Position numbers and translations under genes: made by a program
NCBI GenBank assembly: GCA_025363655.1
Contig: JANYDK010000032.1
Location: forward strand, 1-64,000
Direction: 5' to 3'
DNA length: 64,000 nucleotides
Source of the DNA: Deltaproteobacteria bacterium
Lineage (GTDB): Bacteria; Myxococcota_A; Polyangia; Polyangiales; JADJMO01
Shown here: piece by piece, positions 18,401 through 26,561 of the stretch
How the letters are laid out: the number at the start of each line of letters is the position of its first letter
Numbering within the stretch: position 1 is the first letter of the stretch
The notes under the pieces: generated by a model
What the model saw: only the letters and a program-made list of their open reading frames with translations
Told to the model about the DNA's origin: nothing
Database searches by the model: none

Positions 18401-20380
18401 GTGTCGTCCTCTGACGCGAGCGCGTCCCCCGGTCCCTCGAGTCCCGCACCCGAGCCGGCGCCAGAAACGCATGGTCATACCAGCGGGTCGATCACCAAGC
18501 TCGCGCTCGGTGCGCTCGGCGTCGTCTACGGCGACATCGGCACCTCACCGCTCTACTCGGTGAAAGAGTGCTTCACCCAGCCGCACGGCGTCGCGATCAA
18601 CGAAGCCAACGTCCTCGGCATTCTCTCGCTCATCGTCTGGTCGCTCGTCCTCGTCGTCGTCGCCAAGTACATCACCTTCATCATGCGCGCCGACAACGAC
18701 GGCGAAGGCGGCATCCTCGCGCTCCTCGCCCTCGTCATTCGTCCGCCGCGTGGAGCGAACGGCGGCGACTCGGTCCCCGCCTCGCGCCGCATGTCGCCGA
18801 AGACGACGGTCTTCCTCGTCTTCATGGGCCTCTTCGGCTCGGCGCTGCTCTACGGCGACGGCATGATCACCCCGGCGATCAGCGTGCTCTCCGCGGTCGA
18901 AGGTCTCTCGGTGGCGACGCACGCGTTCGACAAGGTCGTCGTCCCCATCACCTGCGTCATCCTCGTCGGCCTCTTCCTCGTGCAGCGCCGCGGCACCGCC
19001 AAGGTCGGCGCCATCTTCGGCCCGGTGATGCTGGTGTGGTTCTTCGCCATCGCTGCCATCGGTGTGCCGTGGATCCTCAAGGCGCCGCGCATTCTCCACG
19101 CACTCAACCCAGTGCATGGCGTCCGCTTCTTCATCGATCACGGCACGCACGGCTTCCTCGTCCTCGGCTCGGTCGTCCTCTGCATCACCGGCGGCGAGGC
19201 GCTCTACGCCGACATGGGACACTTCGGCGTGCGACCGATTCGCATCGCTTGGTACGCGGTCGCGCTCCCGGCGCTGCTCCTCAACTACTTCGGGCAGGGC
19301 GCGCTCCTCCTCACGAAGGGCGCGTCCGTCGGTCATCCGTTCTTCGAGCTCGTCTCGGGATGGATGCTCTACCCGATGGTGGTCGTCGCCACCGTCGCCA
19401 CCGTCGTCGCCTCGCAAGCCCTGATTTCCGGCGCATTCTCGCTCACGCAGCAGGCCGTGCAGCTCGGCTACTGCCCGCGCGTCGCCATCGTCCACACCTC
19501 TGGCGAAGCCGAAGGGCAAATCTACGTGCCGGAGGTGAACAACCTCCTGATGGTCGCCTGCGTCGCCTTGGTGCTCGCGTTCGAGAAGTCGGAGAACCTG
19601 GCGGCCGCGTACGGCATCGCCGTCACCGGGACGATGAGCATCACGTCGGTGCTCTTCTACTACGCCGCGCGCAACCGCTGGGGTTGGAGCAAGCTCAAGG
19701 CCGGCTCACTCGTCGGCGGCTTCCTCATCTTCGACCTCGCCTTCTTCTCGTCGAACCTCGTGAAGTTCATGCACGGCGGATGGTTCCCCGTGGTCATCGC
19801 CATCGCCATCTTCACGATCATGACGACGTGGAAGCGAGGCCGTGCAGCCCTCGGCGCCTACATGCGCAGCGCGACCCTCCCCCTCGAGGCGTTCATGATC
19901 GATCTCGAGGCGATGAAGCCGCACCGCGTGCAGGGCACGGCCGTCTTCATGACGTCGAACCCCGAAGGCGTACCGCCCGTTCTCTTGCACCACTTCAAGC
20001 ACAACAAGGTGCTCCACAAGCAGGTGCTGCTCCTCTCGGTGCTCACCGCGCACGCGCCGCAAGTGCAGCGCAAAGAACGCGTCACGGTCACCGAGGTCGG
20101 CCAAGGCTTCTGGCAGGTCTCCGCGTCCTACGGCTTCCTCGAACAGCCGAACGTGCCGGAAATTCTCGGCCTCTGCGCGAGCTCGGGCCTCCGCACCCAC
20201 CAATCCGATACCAGCTACTACCTCGGCCGCGAGACGCTGCTGACGACGGGTAAATCCGGCATGGCGCGTTGGAGAAAAATCCTCTTCTCCTTCCTCAGCC
20301 GCAACGCGCGCACGGCCACGAGCTTCTTTCACATCCCGCCGAACCGCGTCGTCGAGATGGGAATCCAGGTCGAGCTCTAG
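18401..20380 (+). CDS. kup: Kup potassium uptake transporter
   Basis: 659 residues, slightly long for Kup because of a Ser/Pro/Glu-rich N-terminal extension of ~30 residues. The family signature LGALGVVYGDIGTSPLYS opens the first membrane helix, then RADNDGEGGILALLAL, YGDGMITPAISVLSAVEG and ALYADMGHFG follow. About twelve membrane segments end near residue 455, and a ~190-residue C-terminal cytosolic domain (MTSNPEGVPPVLLHHFKHN) is typical. It imports K+ with H+ across the inner membrane. It starts with GTG and is divergent from the KimA-like gene, so two KUP-family systems share one control region. Confidence 0.96.
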   Translation: MSSSDASASPGPSSPAPEPAPETHGHTSGSITKLALGALGVVYGDIGTSPLYSVKECFTQPHGVAINEANVLGILSLIVWSLVLVVVAKYITFIMRADNDGEGGILALLALVIRPPRGANGGDSVPASRRMSPKTTVFLVFMGLFGSALLYGDGMITPAISVLSAVEGLSVATHAFDKVVVPITCVILVGLFLVQRRGTAKVGAIFGPVMLVWFFAIAAIGVPWILKAPRILHALNPVHGVRFFIDHGTHGFLVLGSVVLCITGGEALYADMGHFGVRPIRIAWYAVALPALLLNYFGQGALLLTKGASVGHPFFELVSGWMLYPMVVVATVATVVASQALISGAFSLTQQAVQLGYCPRVAIVHTSGEAEGQIYVPEVNNLLMVACVALVLAFEKSENLAAAYGIAVTGTMSITSVLFYYAARNRWGWSKLKAGSLVGGFLIFDLAFFSSNLVKFMHGGWFPVVIAIAIFTIMTTWKRGRAALGAYMRSATLPLEAFMIDLEAMKPHRVQGTAVFMTSNPEGVPPVLLHHFKHNKVLHKQVLLLSVLTAHAPQVQRKERVTVTEVGQGFWQVSASYGFLEQPNVPEILGLCASSGLRTHQSDTSYYLGRETLLTTGKSGMARWRKILFSFLSRNARTATSFFHIPPNRVVEMGIQVEL

Positions 20381-20406
20381 CCGGAGCCGCCCGGCGCCGG
20401 CGCGTG

Positions 20407-20418
20407 TATATTCTCCCT
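20407..20418 (+). promoter_or_regulatory. Candidate -10 element, leaderless start
   Basis: TATATT at 20407-20412 (5 of 6 matches to TATAAT) lies six bases (CTCCCT) before the ATG at 20419, with no Shine-Dalgarno site. This is the best-matching example in the window. Confidence 0.5.
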
Positions 20419-21447
20419 ATGCATCGCTGGCAGTTGGCCGTTTTTTGCTCCCTCCTGGTCGGCTGCGGCACCAAACCTCCCGAGGTGGCGAAGCCGCCGC
20501 CCGGTCCAGACGTCGCGACCGACGCGAACTGCGCCTCGGGTAGGCCGATGCGGGTGCACTTCTACGACGTCGGCCAGGGCTTGGCGGTGCTCGTCACGCT
20601 CCCCGACGCGCGGCAGATCCTCATCGACACCGGGGACGCGAAGAATCGACCAGGGTGCGGGCTCACGTGCGCAGAGGGCAATCAGCATCTGCTCGCGGGG
20701 CTCACGCGCGAGGTGCACGACGAAGAGTTGGCGATGCTCTGGATCACGCATCAGCACAGCGATCACATCGGCGGCGCGGTCGACGTGCTGCAGCGGTTCA
20801 AGGTCGGTGCCTACGCCGACAATGGGCGCGACGACATCAAGCCGCTGGTCGAGAAGGCGCACATCGCCGCGGGGACGATGGGCGCGCAGGTGACGGTGGT
20901 GGCGCCAGGCAAGGGCAAGGTCCCGATCGCCGATGGCGAGGGGGTCAAGCTGACGGCGGTGCTCCCAGCGGCGTGGCCCGAGGCGTGCTCGAGCAACCCC
21001 AACGATTGTTCGATCGGTCTGCGCATCGACTACTGCAAGAGCTCGGTGCTCTTCACCGGCGACGCCGAGGCGAGCGAGGAAGCGGTGCTCGACACCGGCG
21101 GGCCGGTCACGCTGCTCCAGGTCGCGCATCACGGCGCCGAGACGTCGTCCTCCGATGGCTTCCTCGCCAAGGCGACGCCGAAGTACGCGGTGATCTCCAG
21201 CGGTCGGCCGGGCGTCGGGCTCAACCAGCAGTACTGTCATCCGCGCAAGTCGGCCATCGAGCGGCTCGGTCGGGTGCTCGGTGCGCCAGGTCCCGCCAGC
21301 TTGCAGGTCTTTGGGGGCGCTTCGTGCAAGGACGGCGGGAGCGCCGATTGGTCGTCGATCCACGTCAGCGATCGTCTCTTCTCGACCGCGCGCGACGGTG
21401 ACGTGGTGCTGATGACGACCGGCAACGGCAATTTCGTGAAGGAGTGA
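20419..21447 (+). CDS. ComEC-like metallo-beta-lactamase-fold lipoprotein
   Basis: 342 residues. The signal MHRWQLAVFCSLLVGC has a lipobox (LVGC). The mature part opens with RVHFYDVGQGLAVLVTLPD and carries the metal motif THQHSDHIGG (HxHxDH), then LFTGDAEASEE, LLQVAHHGAETSS and a C-terminal CHPRKSAIERL. This is the ComEC/Rec2-type MBL domain without membrane channel segments, anchored by lipid in the envelope instead. Likely a periplasmic or outer-membrane hydrolase, perhaps phosphodiesterase or nuclease; the substrate is unknown. The frame is open upstream, but the lipoprotein signal and the -10-like box fix the start here. Confidence 0.88.
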   Translation: MHRWQLAVFCSLLVGCGTKPPEVAKPPPGPDVATDANCASGRPMRVHFYDVGQGLAVLVTLPDARQILIDTGDAKNRPGCGLTCAEGNQHLLAGLTREVHDEELAMLWITHQHSDHIGGAVDVLQRFKVGAYADNGRDDIKPLVEKAHIAAGTMGAQVTVVAPGKGKVPIADGEGVKLTAVLPAAWPEACSSNPNDCSIGLRIDYCKSSVLFTGDAEASEEAVLDTGGPVTLLQVAHHGAETSSSDGFLAKATPKYAVISSGRPGVGLNQQYCHPRKSAIERLGRVLGAPGPASLQVFGGASCKDGGSADWSSIHVSDRLFSTARDGDVVLMTTGNGNFVKE

Positions 21448-21466
21448 GCGGGTTGGTGCTCGTTTC

Positions 21467-21739
21467 GTGATCTACGTCGACGCGCTGCGTTTCCACGAAC
21501 GAGGTTGCCGCTCGGGCAGCTGGTGTCACCTCGCGACCGACGGCGAACTCGACGAATTGCACGACTTCGTGCGCCAAATCGGCCTCCCGCGAAGGGCGTT
21601 CCATGCGCATCCTCGTCATCCGCACTACGATTTGAACGGCGACGCGCGCGAGTTGGCGATCGCTGCCGGTGCGATCGTCGTCACGTCGAAGGAGTTGGTG
21701 CGGCGATGCTTTCGTCAGGGTGGCGGCAAGTCGGCGTAG
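21467..21739 (+). CDS. DUF4031 small protein
   Basis: 90 residues, starting with GTG. The sequence MIYVDALRFHE, WCHLATDGELDELHDF, the HYDLNGDAR segment and the final GAIVVTSKELVRR match the small DUF4031 family, which has conserved His/Asp residues suggesting a metal or nucleotide site; its function is unknown. Probably cytoplasmic. It sits 19 bp after the MBL lipoprotein gene and overlaps the next gene's chosen start, so the three are likely one operon. Confidence 0.82.
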   Translation: MIYVDALRFHERGCRSGSWCHLATDGELDELHDFVRQIGLPRRAFHAHPRHPHYDLNGDARELAIAAGAIVVTSKELVRRCFRQGGGKSA

Positions 21740-24039
21740 TGCGAGCGCTCGCGTGCTTCGCGGGGTTCACGTGTGCGCTAGCTTGCAAAGACGACGACAC
21801 GCCGCATCCGACGCTGGCGACGCTCGATGCTTCGCCCGACGCCGCGACGGTGGCCGATGCGCTCTTCGACGTCGAATTCGAAGACGCCGCGAGCGACGTG
21901 CCTCCCGTCCGTGAAGACGAGCCGCCGCCGCTGACGATCGGACTCGACGCGATTCGTCTTTGGCATCGATGGCCCTACCTCCGCATCGGTGCGCGTACGT
22001 ACATGCGAAGCACGTACGATCGCAGCGGTGGCAACGAGGCGGCCGATGCCAGCCACTTTCTCCGGCAAGACGCGCCCGATCACAACGTCACGCTCGACGT
22101 CGTCGGCAACGGCGTCCTCTCGTTCGTTCGCACCAACCACTGGCACGGGAGCCCCTGGCACTACATCGTCGACGGTGCCGATCACGTGGTCACCGAGACC
22201 TCGACCGCCGATCCCGATCATCCGATTTCCGGCTCGACGTTCGAGCCAAAGGCGCTCTTTCCCGCGCCCCTCGCGCTCACCTGGTCGACGACAAAAGGCG
22301 CCGATCTCAACTGGGTGCCGATGGAGTTCGCGCACTCGTTCACGCTCGCCTACGGGCGAACGTTCTACGGCACGGGCTACTACATCTACACGCTCCTGCC
22401 CTTCGGTGAGCACGCCCTGACGAGGCCATTTCGCCCGTGGGATGGCACGATGGCGCCCGACGCGGCGCTCCTCTCGCTCGTCTCGCACGCCGGGGAAGAC
22501 CTCGCGCCGACGGGCGATCGCGTGCTCACCACGCGCGGCTCCGTCGACGTGCCAGCGAGCGGGTCCGTCACGCTCCTCGAAGCGACCGACGCGCCGGCGA
22601 TGGTGCGCGCGCTCAAGCTCTCCGTCGATCGCGGGCTCGAGGAGACGCTCGGTCACGCGCGGTTGCGCATCACCTGGGACGATCGCCCGCAGCCCTCGGT
22701 CGATGCACCGATCGCCTTATTTTTCGGCACCGGAACGACGTTCAATCGTACCGGGCGCGAGTACTTGGTGAAGGCGCTCCCGTTCTCCATCCACTTCGAC
22801 AGCCGTGAGGTCACCTTCGCCACGTACTTTCCGATGCCCTACTTCCGCAAGGCGCGCATCGAGCTGATCAGCTCGGGCGAAGCAGTGACGGGCGTTCGTT
22901 TCGAAGTGCGCACCGAGCCATATCGAGGCGGGTCGCGACACGTCGGATACTTCCACGGTACCTACGTCGATCACGGCGTGCCGACGCCGGGGAAGGACTT
23001 GGTCCTCCTCGACACGAGGTCGCACGAGGGCGGCGGCGGCGATGCCGAGTGGTGCGGCCACTTCGTCGGCACCTCGTTCGTCTTCAGCGATCGCGGCGCG
23101 CTCGGCACGCTGGAGGGCGATCCGCGCTTCTTCTTCGACGACAGCCTCTCGCCGCAAGGGCAGGGGACGGGCACCGAAGAGTGGGGCGGTGGCGGTGACT
23201 ACTGGGGTGGCGAGACGATGACCTTGCCGTTCGCGGGTCACCCCGTCGGGGCTTCGGCCGAAAAAGCGGTGAACGCCGACGACAAGATCAACTCCGCCTA
23301 TCGCGTGCTCCTCGGCGACGCGATGCCCTTCGGGCGCAACGCGCGCATCCAGCTCGAGCACGGCGGCGTCGACGATTCGGTCGAGCACTATCGCAGCGTC
23401 ACCTATTGGTACGGGCTGCCGGGGAGCTGTCTCCGGCTCACCGACGCGCTGCAACTCGGCGATCTGCTCGACGAAGCGAAGCACCACTTCGTCGATTCAC
23501 TCACGTCGCCGCCCGAGACGCTGGTCTCGCGATGGGAGTGGGGCGTCGATCACTTCGGCCCCGCGGAGGTGCAGAAGGAGACGACCGACGTCGGGCGACA
23601 CACCACCGGCACGAGCGAGCTGACGCTGACCATCGATCCCGAGAATTTCGGCGTGCTCCTCCGCCGTCGGCTCGACTACGGATTTCCCGATCAACGCGCC
23701 GACGTCTTCGTCGCCGACGCCAGCGAAGGTGCGCCCGCGGATGCACCCTTCGCACCGGCGGGCACGTGGTTCCTCGCCGGGAGCAATCGCTGTCTCTACA
23801 TGTTCCCTGCCGCCGAAACCGGCACCGCCACGCCGCGCGTCGAGACGTCGAATCGGCGTTTTCGCGAGGACGAGCACTTGATCCCGCGCCGCCTCACCCG
23901 TGGCCGTTCGGCGATTCGTGTGCGCATCGTCTTTCGGCCGGTCGATCGCGCGATCGCGCCCGGTGAGGCGAAGGTGCCGCTCGCTTGGAGCGCCTTCCGC
24001 TACTCCGCCTACGTCGAGACCTTGCCGCCGTCGCCGTGA
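21706..24039 (+). CDS. DUF2961 (GH172-like) lipoprotein
   Basis: 777 residues. A lipoprotein signal (VVRALACFAGFTCALAC) precedes an Asp/Ala linker. The body has the DUF2961 features: an N-terminal beta-rich half (HYIVDGADHVV), then GTGTEEWGGGGDYWGG (family form GTGTEDYFGG), INSAYRVLLGDAMPF, ARIQLEHGG and HYRSVTYWYGLP. DUF2961 corresponds to glycoside hydrolase family 172, whose studied members act on fructose- or arabinose-containing glycans. The Glu in GTGTEE is at a conserved acidic position. A second DUF2961-like beta-sandwich probably follows (~600-770). Start alternatives: ATG 21706 with AAGGAG upstream, or GTG 21739, which gives a tighter signal peptide. Substrate unknown. Confidence 0.78.
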   Translation: MLSSGWRQVGVVRALACFAGFTCALACKDDDTPHPTLATLDASPDAATVADALFDVEFEDAASDVPPVREDEPPPLTIGLDAIRLWHRWPYLRIGARTYMRSTYDRSGGNEAADASHFLRQDAPDHNVTLDVVGNGVLSFVRTNHWHGSPWHYIVDGADHVVTETSTADPDHPISGSTFEPKALFPAPLALTWSTTKGADLNWVPMEFAHSFTLAYGRTFYGTGYYIYTLLPFGEHALTRPFRPWDGTMAPDAALLSLVSHAGEDLAPTGDRVLTTRGSVDVPASGSVTLLEATDAPAMVRALKLSVDRGLEETLGHARLRITWDDRPQPSVDAPIALFFGTGTTFNRTGREYLVKALPFSIHFDSREVTFATYFPMPYFRKARIELISSGEAVTGVRFEVRTEPYRGGSRHVGYFHGTYVDHGVPTPGKDLVLLDTRSHEGGGGDAEWCGHFVGTSFVFSDRGALGTLEGDPRFFFDDSLSPQGQGTGTEEWGGGGDYWGGETMTLPFAGHPVGASAEKAVNADDKINSAYRVLLGDAMPFGRNARIQLEHGGVDDSVEHYRSVTYWYGLPGSCLRLTDALQLGDLLDEAKHHFVDSLTSPPETLVSRWEWGVDHFGPAEVQKETTDVGRHTTGTSELTLTIDPENFGVLLRRRLDYGFPDQRADVFVADASEGAPADAPFAPAGTWFLAGSNRCLYMFPAAETGTATPRVETSNRRFREDEHLIPRRLTRGRSAIRVRIVFRPVDRAIAPGEAKVPLAWSAFRYSAYVETLPPSP

Positions 24040-24094
24040 GCGATCGGCGACGCAAACAGGCGCGAAATCGCCAGCGTCGTGCTACGTCAGTGCG

Positions 24095-24565
24095 ATGCCG
24101 TTCCATGCCCAGCTCGAAGCCGGCCGCGCCATCCCCGAGCTCCCGGCGCGCGTCCTCGTGCCCGTCGACTTCTCCGCCGAGTCCCACGCCGCGCTCCGTT
24201 ACGCATGCTCCATCGCCTCGGCCGATGCCCGCATCGAGGTCATCCACGTGTGGGATCTCCCCTCCTACGTCGGTGGCGCCCTCGTCCCCGGAAGCAACGG
24301 CGAAACGGCTGCAGAACGCGTGCAGTCGCTCGCGAGCGAGGCGCTCGACGTCTTCCTCGAGCCCTACCAGAACGACACGCGCATCATCGCCTCGCTCACC
24401 TCCGGCGATCCGACGCGCGTCGTGCCCGCGCTCACCGTTCGCTACGACTTGGTGGTGCTCGGTCGCAAGGCGCAGCAAGACGCGAAGCAGGTGATCCTCG
24501 GCAGCGTCGCGCAGCACGTGATCGCCGACGGCAAGTGCCCGGTCGTCACCATCACCGAGTCCTGA
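24095..24565 (+). CDS. Universal stress protein (UspA fold)
   Basis: 156 residues. RVLVPVDFSAESHAALRYAC is the usual beta1-alpha1 of UspA proteins. The C-terminal loop reads LGRKAQQDAKQVILGS, which is the ATP-loop pattern GxxGx9G(S/T) with the second Gly replaced by Ala, so ATP binding is uncertain. Cytoplasmic. It is followed after 12 bp by the NfeD-like gene and then two flotillins, suggesting the stress protein belongs to that membrane module. A TACGTC hexamer lies six bases before the ATG and could be another leaderless start, although it lacks the final T. Confidence 0.9.
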   Translation: MPFHAQLEAGRAIPELPARVLVPVDFSAESHAALRYACSIASADARIEVIHVWDLPSYVGGALVPGSNGETAAERVQSLASEALDVFLEPYQNDTRIIASLTSGDPTRVVPALTVRYDLVVLGRKAQQDAKQVILGSVAQHVIADGKCPVVTITES

Positions 24566-24577
24566 GCGAGCTCTCCG

Positions 24578-25114
24578 ATGCTCTTCGTCTACCTCGGCGC
24601 GCTCATCGCAGGGGCTGGGACCATCCTCCTCCAGGTGATCCTCGCGTCGGGTCATGGCGACGCCGACGCGCACGGAGAAGGGCACGCCGGCGATCACGAC
24701 GCCGGCGCTTGGACGGTGCTTCTCTCCACGCGTTTTTGGACGTTTTTGCTCCTCGCCTTCGGCCTCGTCGGCACCATGCTGACCCTCTTCCGATTGGCGT
24801 CGTTCGGCCTGTCGCTCGGTCTCGCGCTCGGCAGCGGCGTCGTCGCCGGGCTCGTCGCGGCGCTGACGTTCCGTGCTCTCCGGCGCTCGCAGGCGTCGAC
24901 CAGCGCCTCGATCGACGACGCCGTCGGCAAGCTCGCCCGCGTCGTCGTGCCCTGCGCCAAAGGTCGCATCGGCAAGGTCCGCGTCGAGCTCAAAGGCCAA
25001 TCGGTCGATCTGATGGCGATGACGGTCGAAGACGAGATCGGTACTGGCGCCGAAGTGGTCGTGGAAGAGATCAACGGCGGCGTGGCCCGGGTCGTGAAGG
25101 CCCCCGACGTCTGA
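24578..25114 (+). CDS. NfeD/YqiJ-like membrane protein with OB-fold tail
   Basis: 178 residues. Hydrophobic segments at ~1-25, ~48-70 and ~74-98 are separated by a His/Asp/Gly-rich loop (SGHGDADAHGEGHAGDHDAG) that could bind metal. Residues ~105-178 (GKLARVVVPCAKGRIGKVRVELKG...GTGAEVVVEEINGGVARV) are the OB-fold typical of NfeD proteins. NfeD-like proteins are encoded next to flotillins (YuaF-FloT, YqiJ-YqiK) and help organise the same membrane domains. That is exactly the arrangement here, with two SPFH genes downstream. Confidence 0.85.
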   Translation: MLFVYLGALIAGAGTILLQVILASGHGDADAHGEGHAGDHDAGAWTVLLSTRFWTFLLLAFGLVGTMLTLFRLASFGLSLGLALGSGVVAGLVAALTFRALRRSQASTSASIDDAVGKLARVVVPCAKGRIGKVRVELKGQSVDLMAMTVEDEIGTGAEVVVEEINGGVARVVKAPDV

Positions 25115-25205
25115 GTCGTTTGCGCACGGCCTCGCGCTCGACGCCGGTTGGCGCCTCGGAAGAAGGTCCATCTCGGTCGTTGATCGGCAAGCGCGGCGCA
25201 GGCGT

Positions 25206-26561
25206 ATGCTCGCCGCCATGCTCCTCGCCCAAGCGCCGCAAACTCCGCCTCCCAACGAACTCGGCGGGCTCGACATGAGCACCGCGATGGCGATTCTCTT
25301 CAGCGCCGTCGGCCTCGTCGTCGCCTTCGCGCTCTTCGTCTGGATGATGAGCCGCTTTCTCTACGTCTGTCGGCCGAACGAAATTCTCATCTTCGCGGGT
25401 CGTAAGCACAAGCTGCCCGATGGCTCGATGGTCGGCTACAAAGTGCTCCACGGCGGACGAGGCTTCCGCGTGCCGCTCCTCGAGACGGTCGCGCGCATGG
25501 ACATGCGGCTCTTCCCCGTCGAGGTCGCGGTGCAGAGCGCGTATTCGAAGGGCGGCATCCCGCTCACCGTCCACGCCATCGCCAACGTGAAGATCGCCAG
25601 CGATCCGGCGCACGTGCGCAACGCGGTCGAGCGCTTTCTCGGGAGCGGCATGCAACAGATCGCGCAGGTGGCGCAGCAGACGCTCGAGGGCGTGCTCCGT
25701 GAAGTGCTCTCGCAGTTGACGCCCGAGGAGGTCAACGAAGACCGCCTCAAGTTCGCCGAGGCGCTGATGCAGAACGCCAAGGACGACTTCGACAAGCTCG
25801 GCCTCGAGCTCGACGTCCTCAAGGTGCAGCACGTCAGCGACGATCAGCAGTACCTCGCCAACCTCGGACGCGCGCGCATCGCCACCATGATCCGCGACGC
25901 GCAGAACGCCGAAAACGCCGCCAACCAGACCATCTCCGAGGAGCAGGCGCAGGCCCGAACGCGCGCAGAATCGGCACAAAAACAGTCGGAAGCGCTGGTG
26001 TTGCAGAAACGCAACGGTCTCCGCGCCGAGCTCGCGCGGCTCGAGGCGTACGCCAAGTCGATCGAGAACGAGGCCGCCGTCGCCGCCGAGACGGCGCGCT
26101 CGATCGCCGAGCAGGATCTGCAGCTGAAGCGTGCCGAGCTCGAGCAGCTGCGCCTCATCTGCGACGTCGTCCTCCCCGCCGAGGCCAAGCGCGTCGCCGA
26201 CGAGTCGAAGGCGCGCGGCGCTGCGGCCCCGCTGGTGGAGAACGGCAAGGCGACGGCGTACGCGCTCGAGGTGGTCGCCGCGGAGTGGAAGGCGGCTGGC
26301 AGCGACGGCCGCGATCTCTACATCCTCCAGCAGCTCAAGCTCCTCGCCGAGTCGGCGATCGCGCGCGTGTCGCAGACCACCATCGGAGAGCTCGACATCG
26401 TCGACGGCGGAGACGGCGAGGCCTTCGGCGCGTTCGTCGCCAGCTACCCAGCGGCAGTGGCGAAGGTGATGGAGGAGACGGGCAGAGCCATCGGCCTCGA
26501 CGTCGGCGCATTGGTGCGGGGCGAGAAGCTCTCGCGTGACGGGAAAGAAGGCGCCAAGTGA
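25206..26561 (+). CDS. Flotillin-like SPFH protein, first copy
   Basis: 451 residues. A short Ala/Gln/Pro-rich N-terminus, one membrane segment (~27-49), the SPFH domain (~50-230: CRPNEILIFAG, RVPLLETVARMDM, SAYSKGGIPLTVHAIANVKI), then a long coiled coil rich in Glu/Ala/Gln (~225-335) and a C-terminal domain ending in LVRGEKLSRDGKEGAK. YqiK/FloA-type architecture: membrane scaffold proteins of detergent-resistant domains. The stop codon overlaps the next flotillin's GTG start by four bases. Alternative start: ATG 25218. Confidence 0.92.
   Translation: MLAAMLLAQAPQTPPPNELGGLDMSTAMAILFSAVGLVVAFALFVWMMSRFLYVCRPNEILIFAGRKHKLPDGSMVGYKVLHGGRGFRVPLLETVARMDMRLFPVEVAVQSAYSKGGIPLTVHAIANVKIASDPAHVRNAVERFLGSGMQQIAQVAQQTLEGVLREVLSQLTPEEVNEDRLKFAEALMQNAKDDFDKLGLELDVLKVQHVSDDQQYLANLGRARIATMIRDAQNAENAANQTISEEQAQARTRAESAQKQSEALVLQKRNGLRAELARLEAYAKSIENEAAVAAETARSIAEQDLQLKRAELEQLRLICDVVLPAEAKRVADESKARGAAAPLVENGKATAYALEVVAAEWKAAGSDGRDLYILQQLKLLAESAIARVSQTTIGELDIVDGGDGEAFGAFVASYPAAVAKVMEETGRAIGLDVGALVRGEKLSRDGKEGAK

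Noticed and set aside
18109-18414. Possible small gene in the K+ transporter intergenic region
   Set aside because: Overlaps the kup start, has Arg/Ser-rich shadow-like composition and no ribosome-binding site.
20392-20401. CCGGCGCCGG palindrome after kup as a terminator
   Set aside because: Self-complementary without a loop and no T-tract; expected by chance at this GC content.
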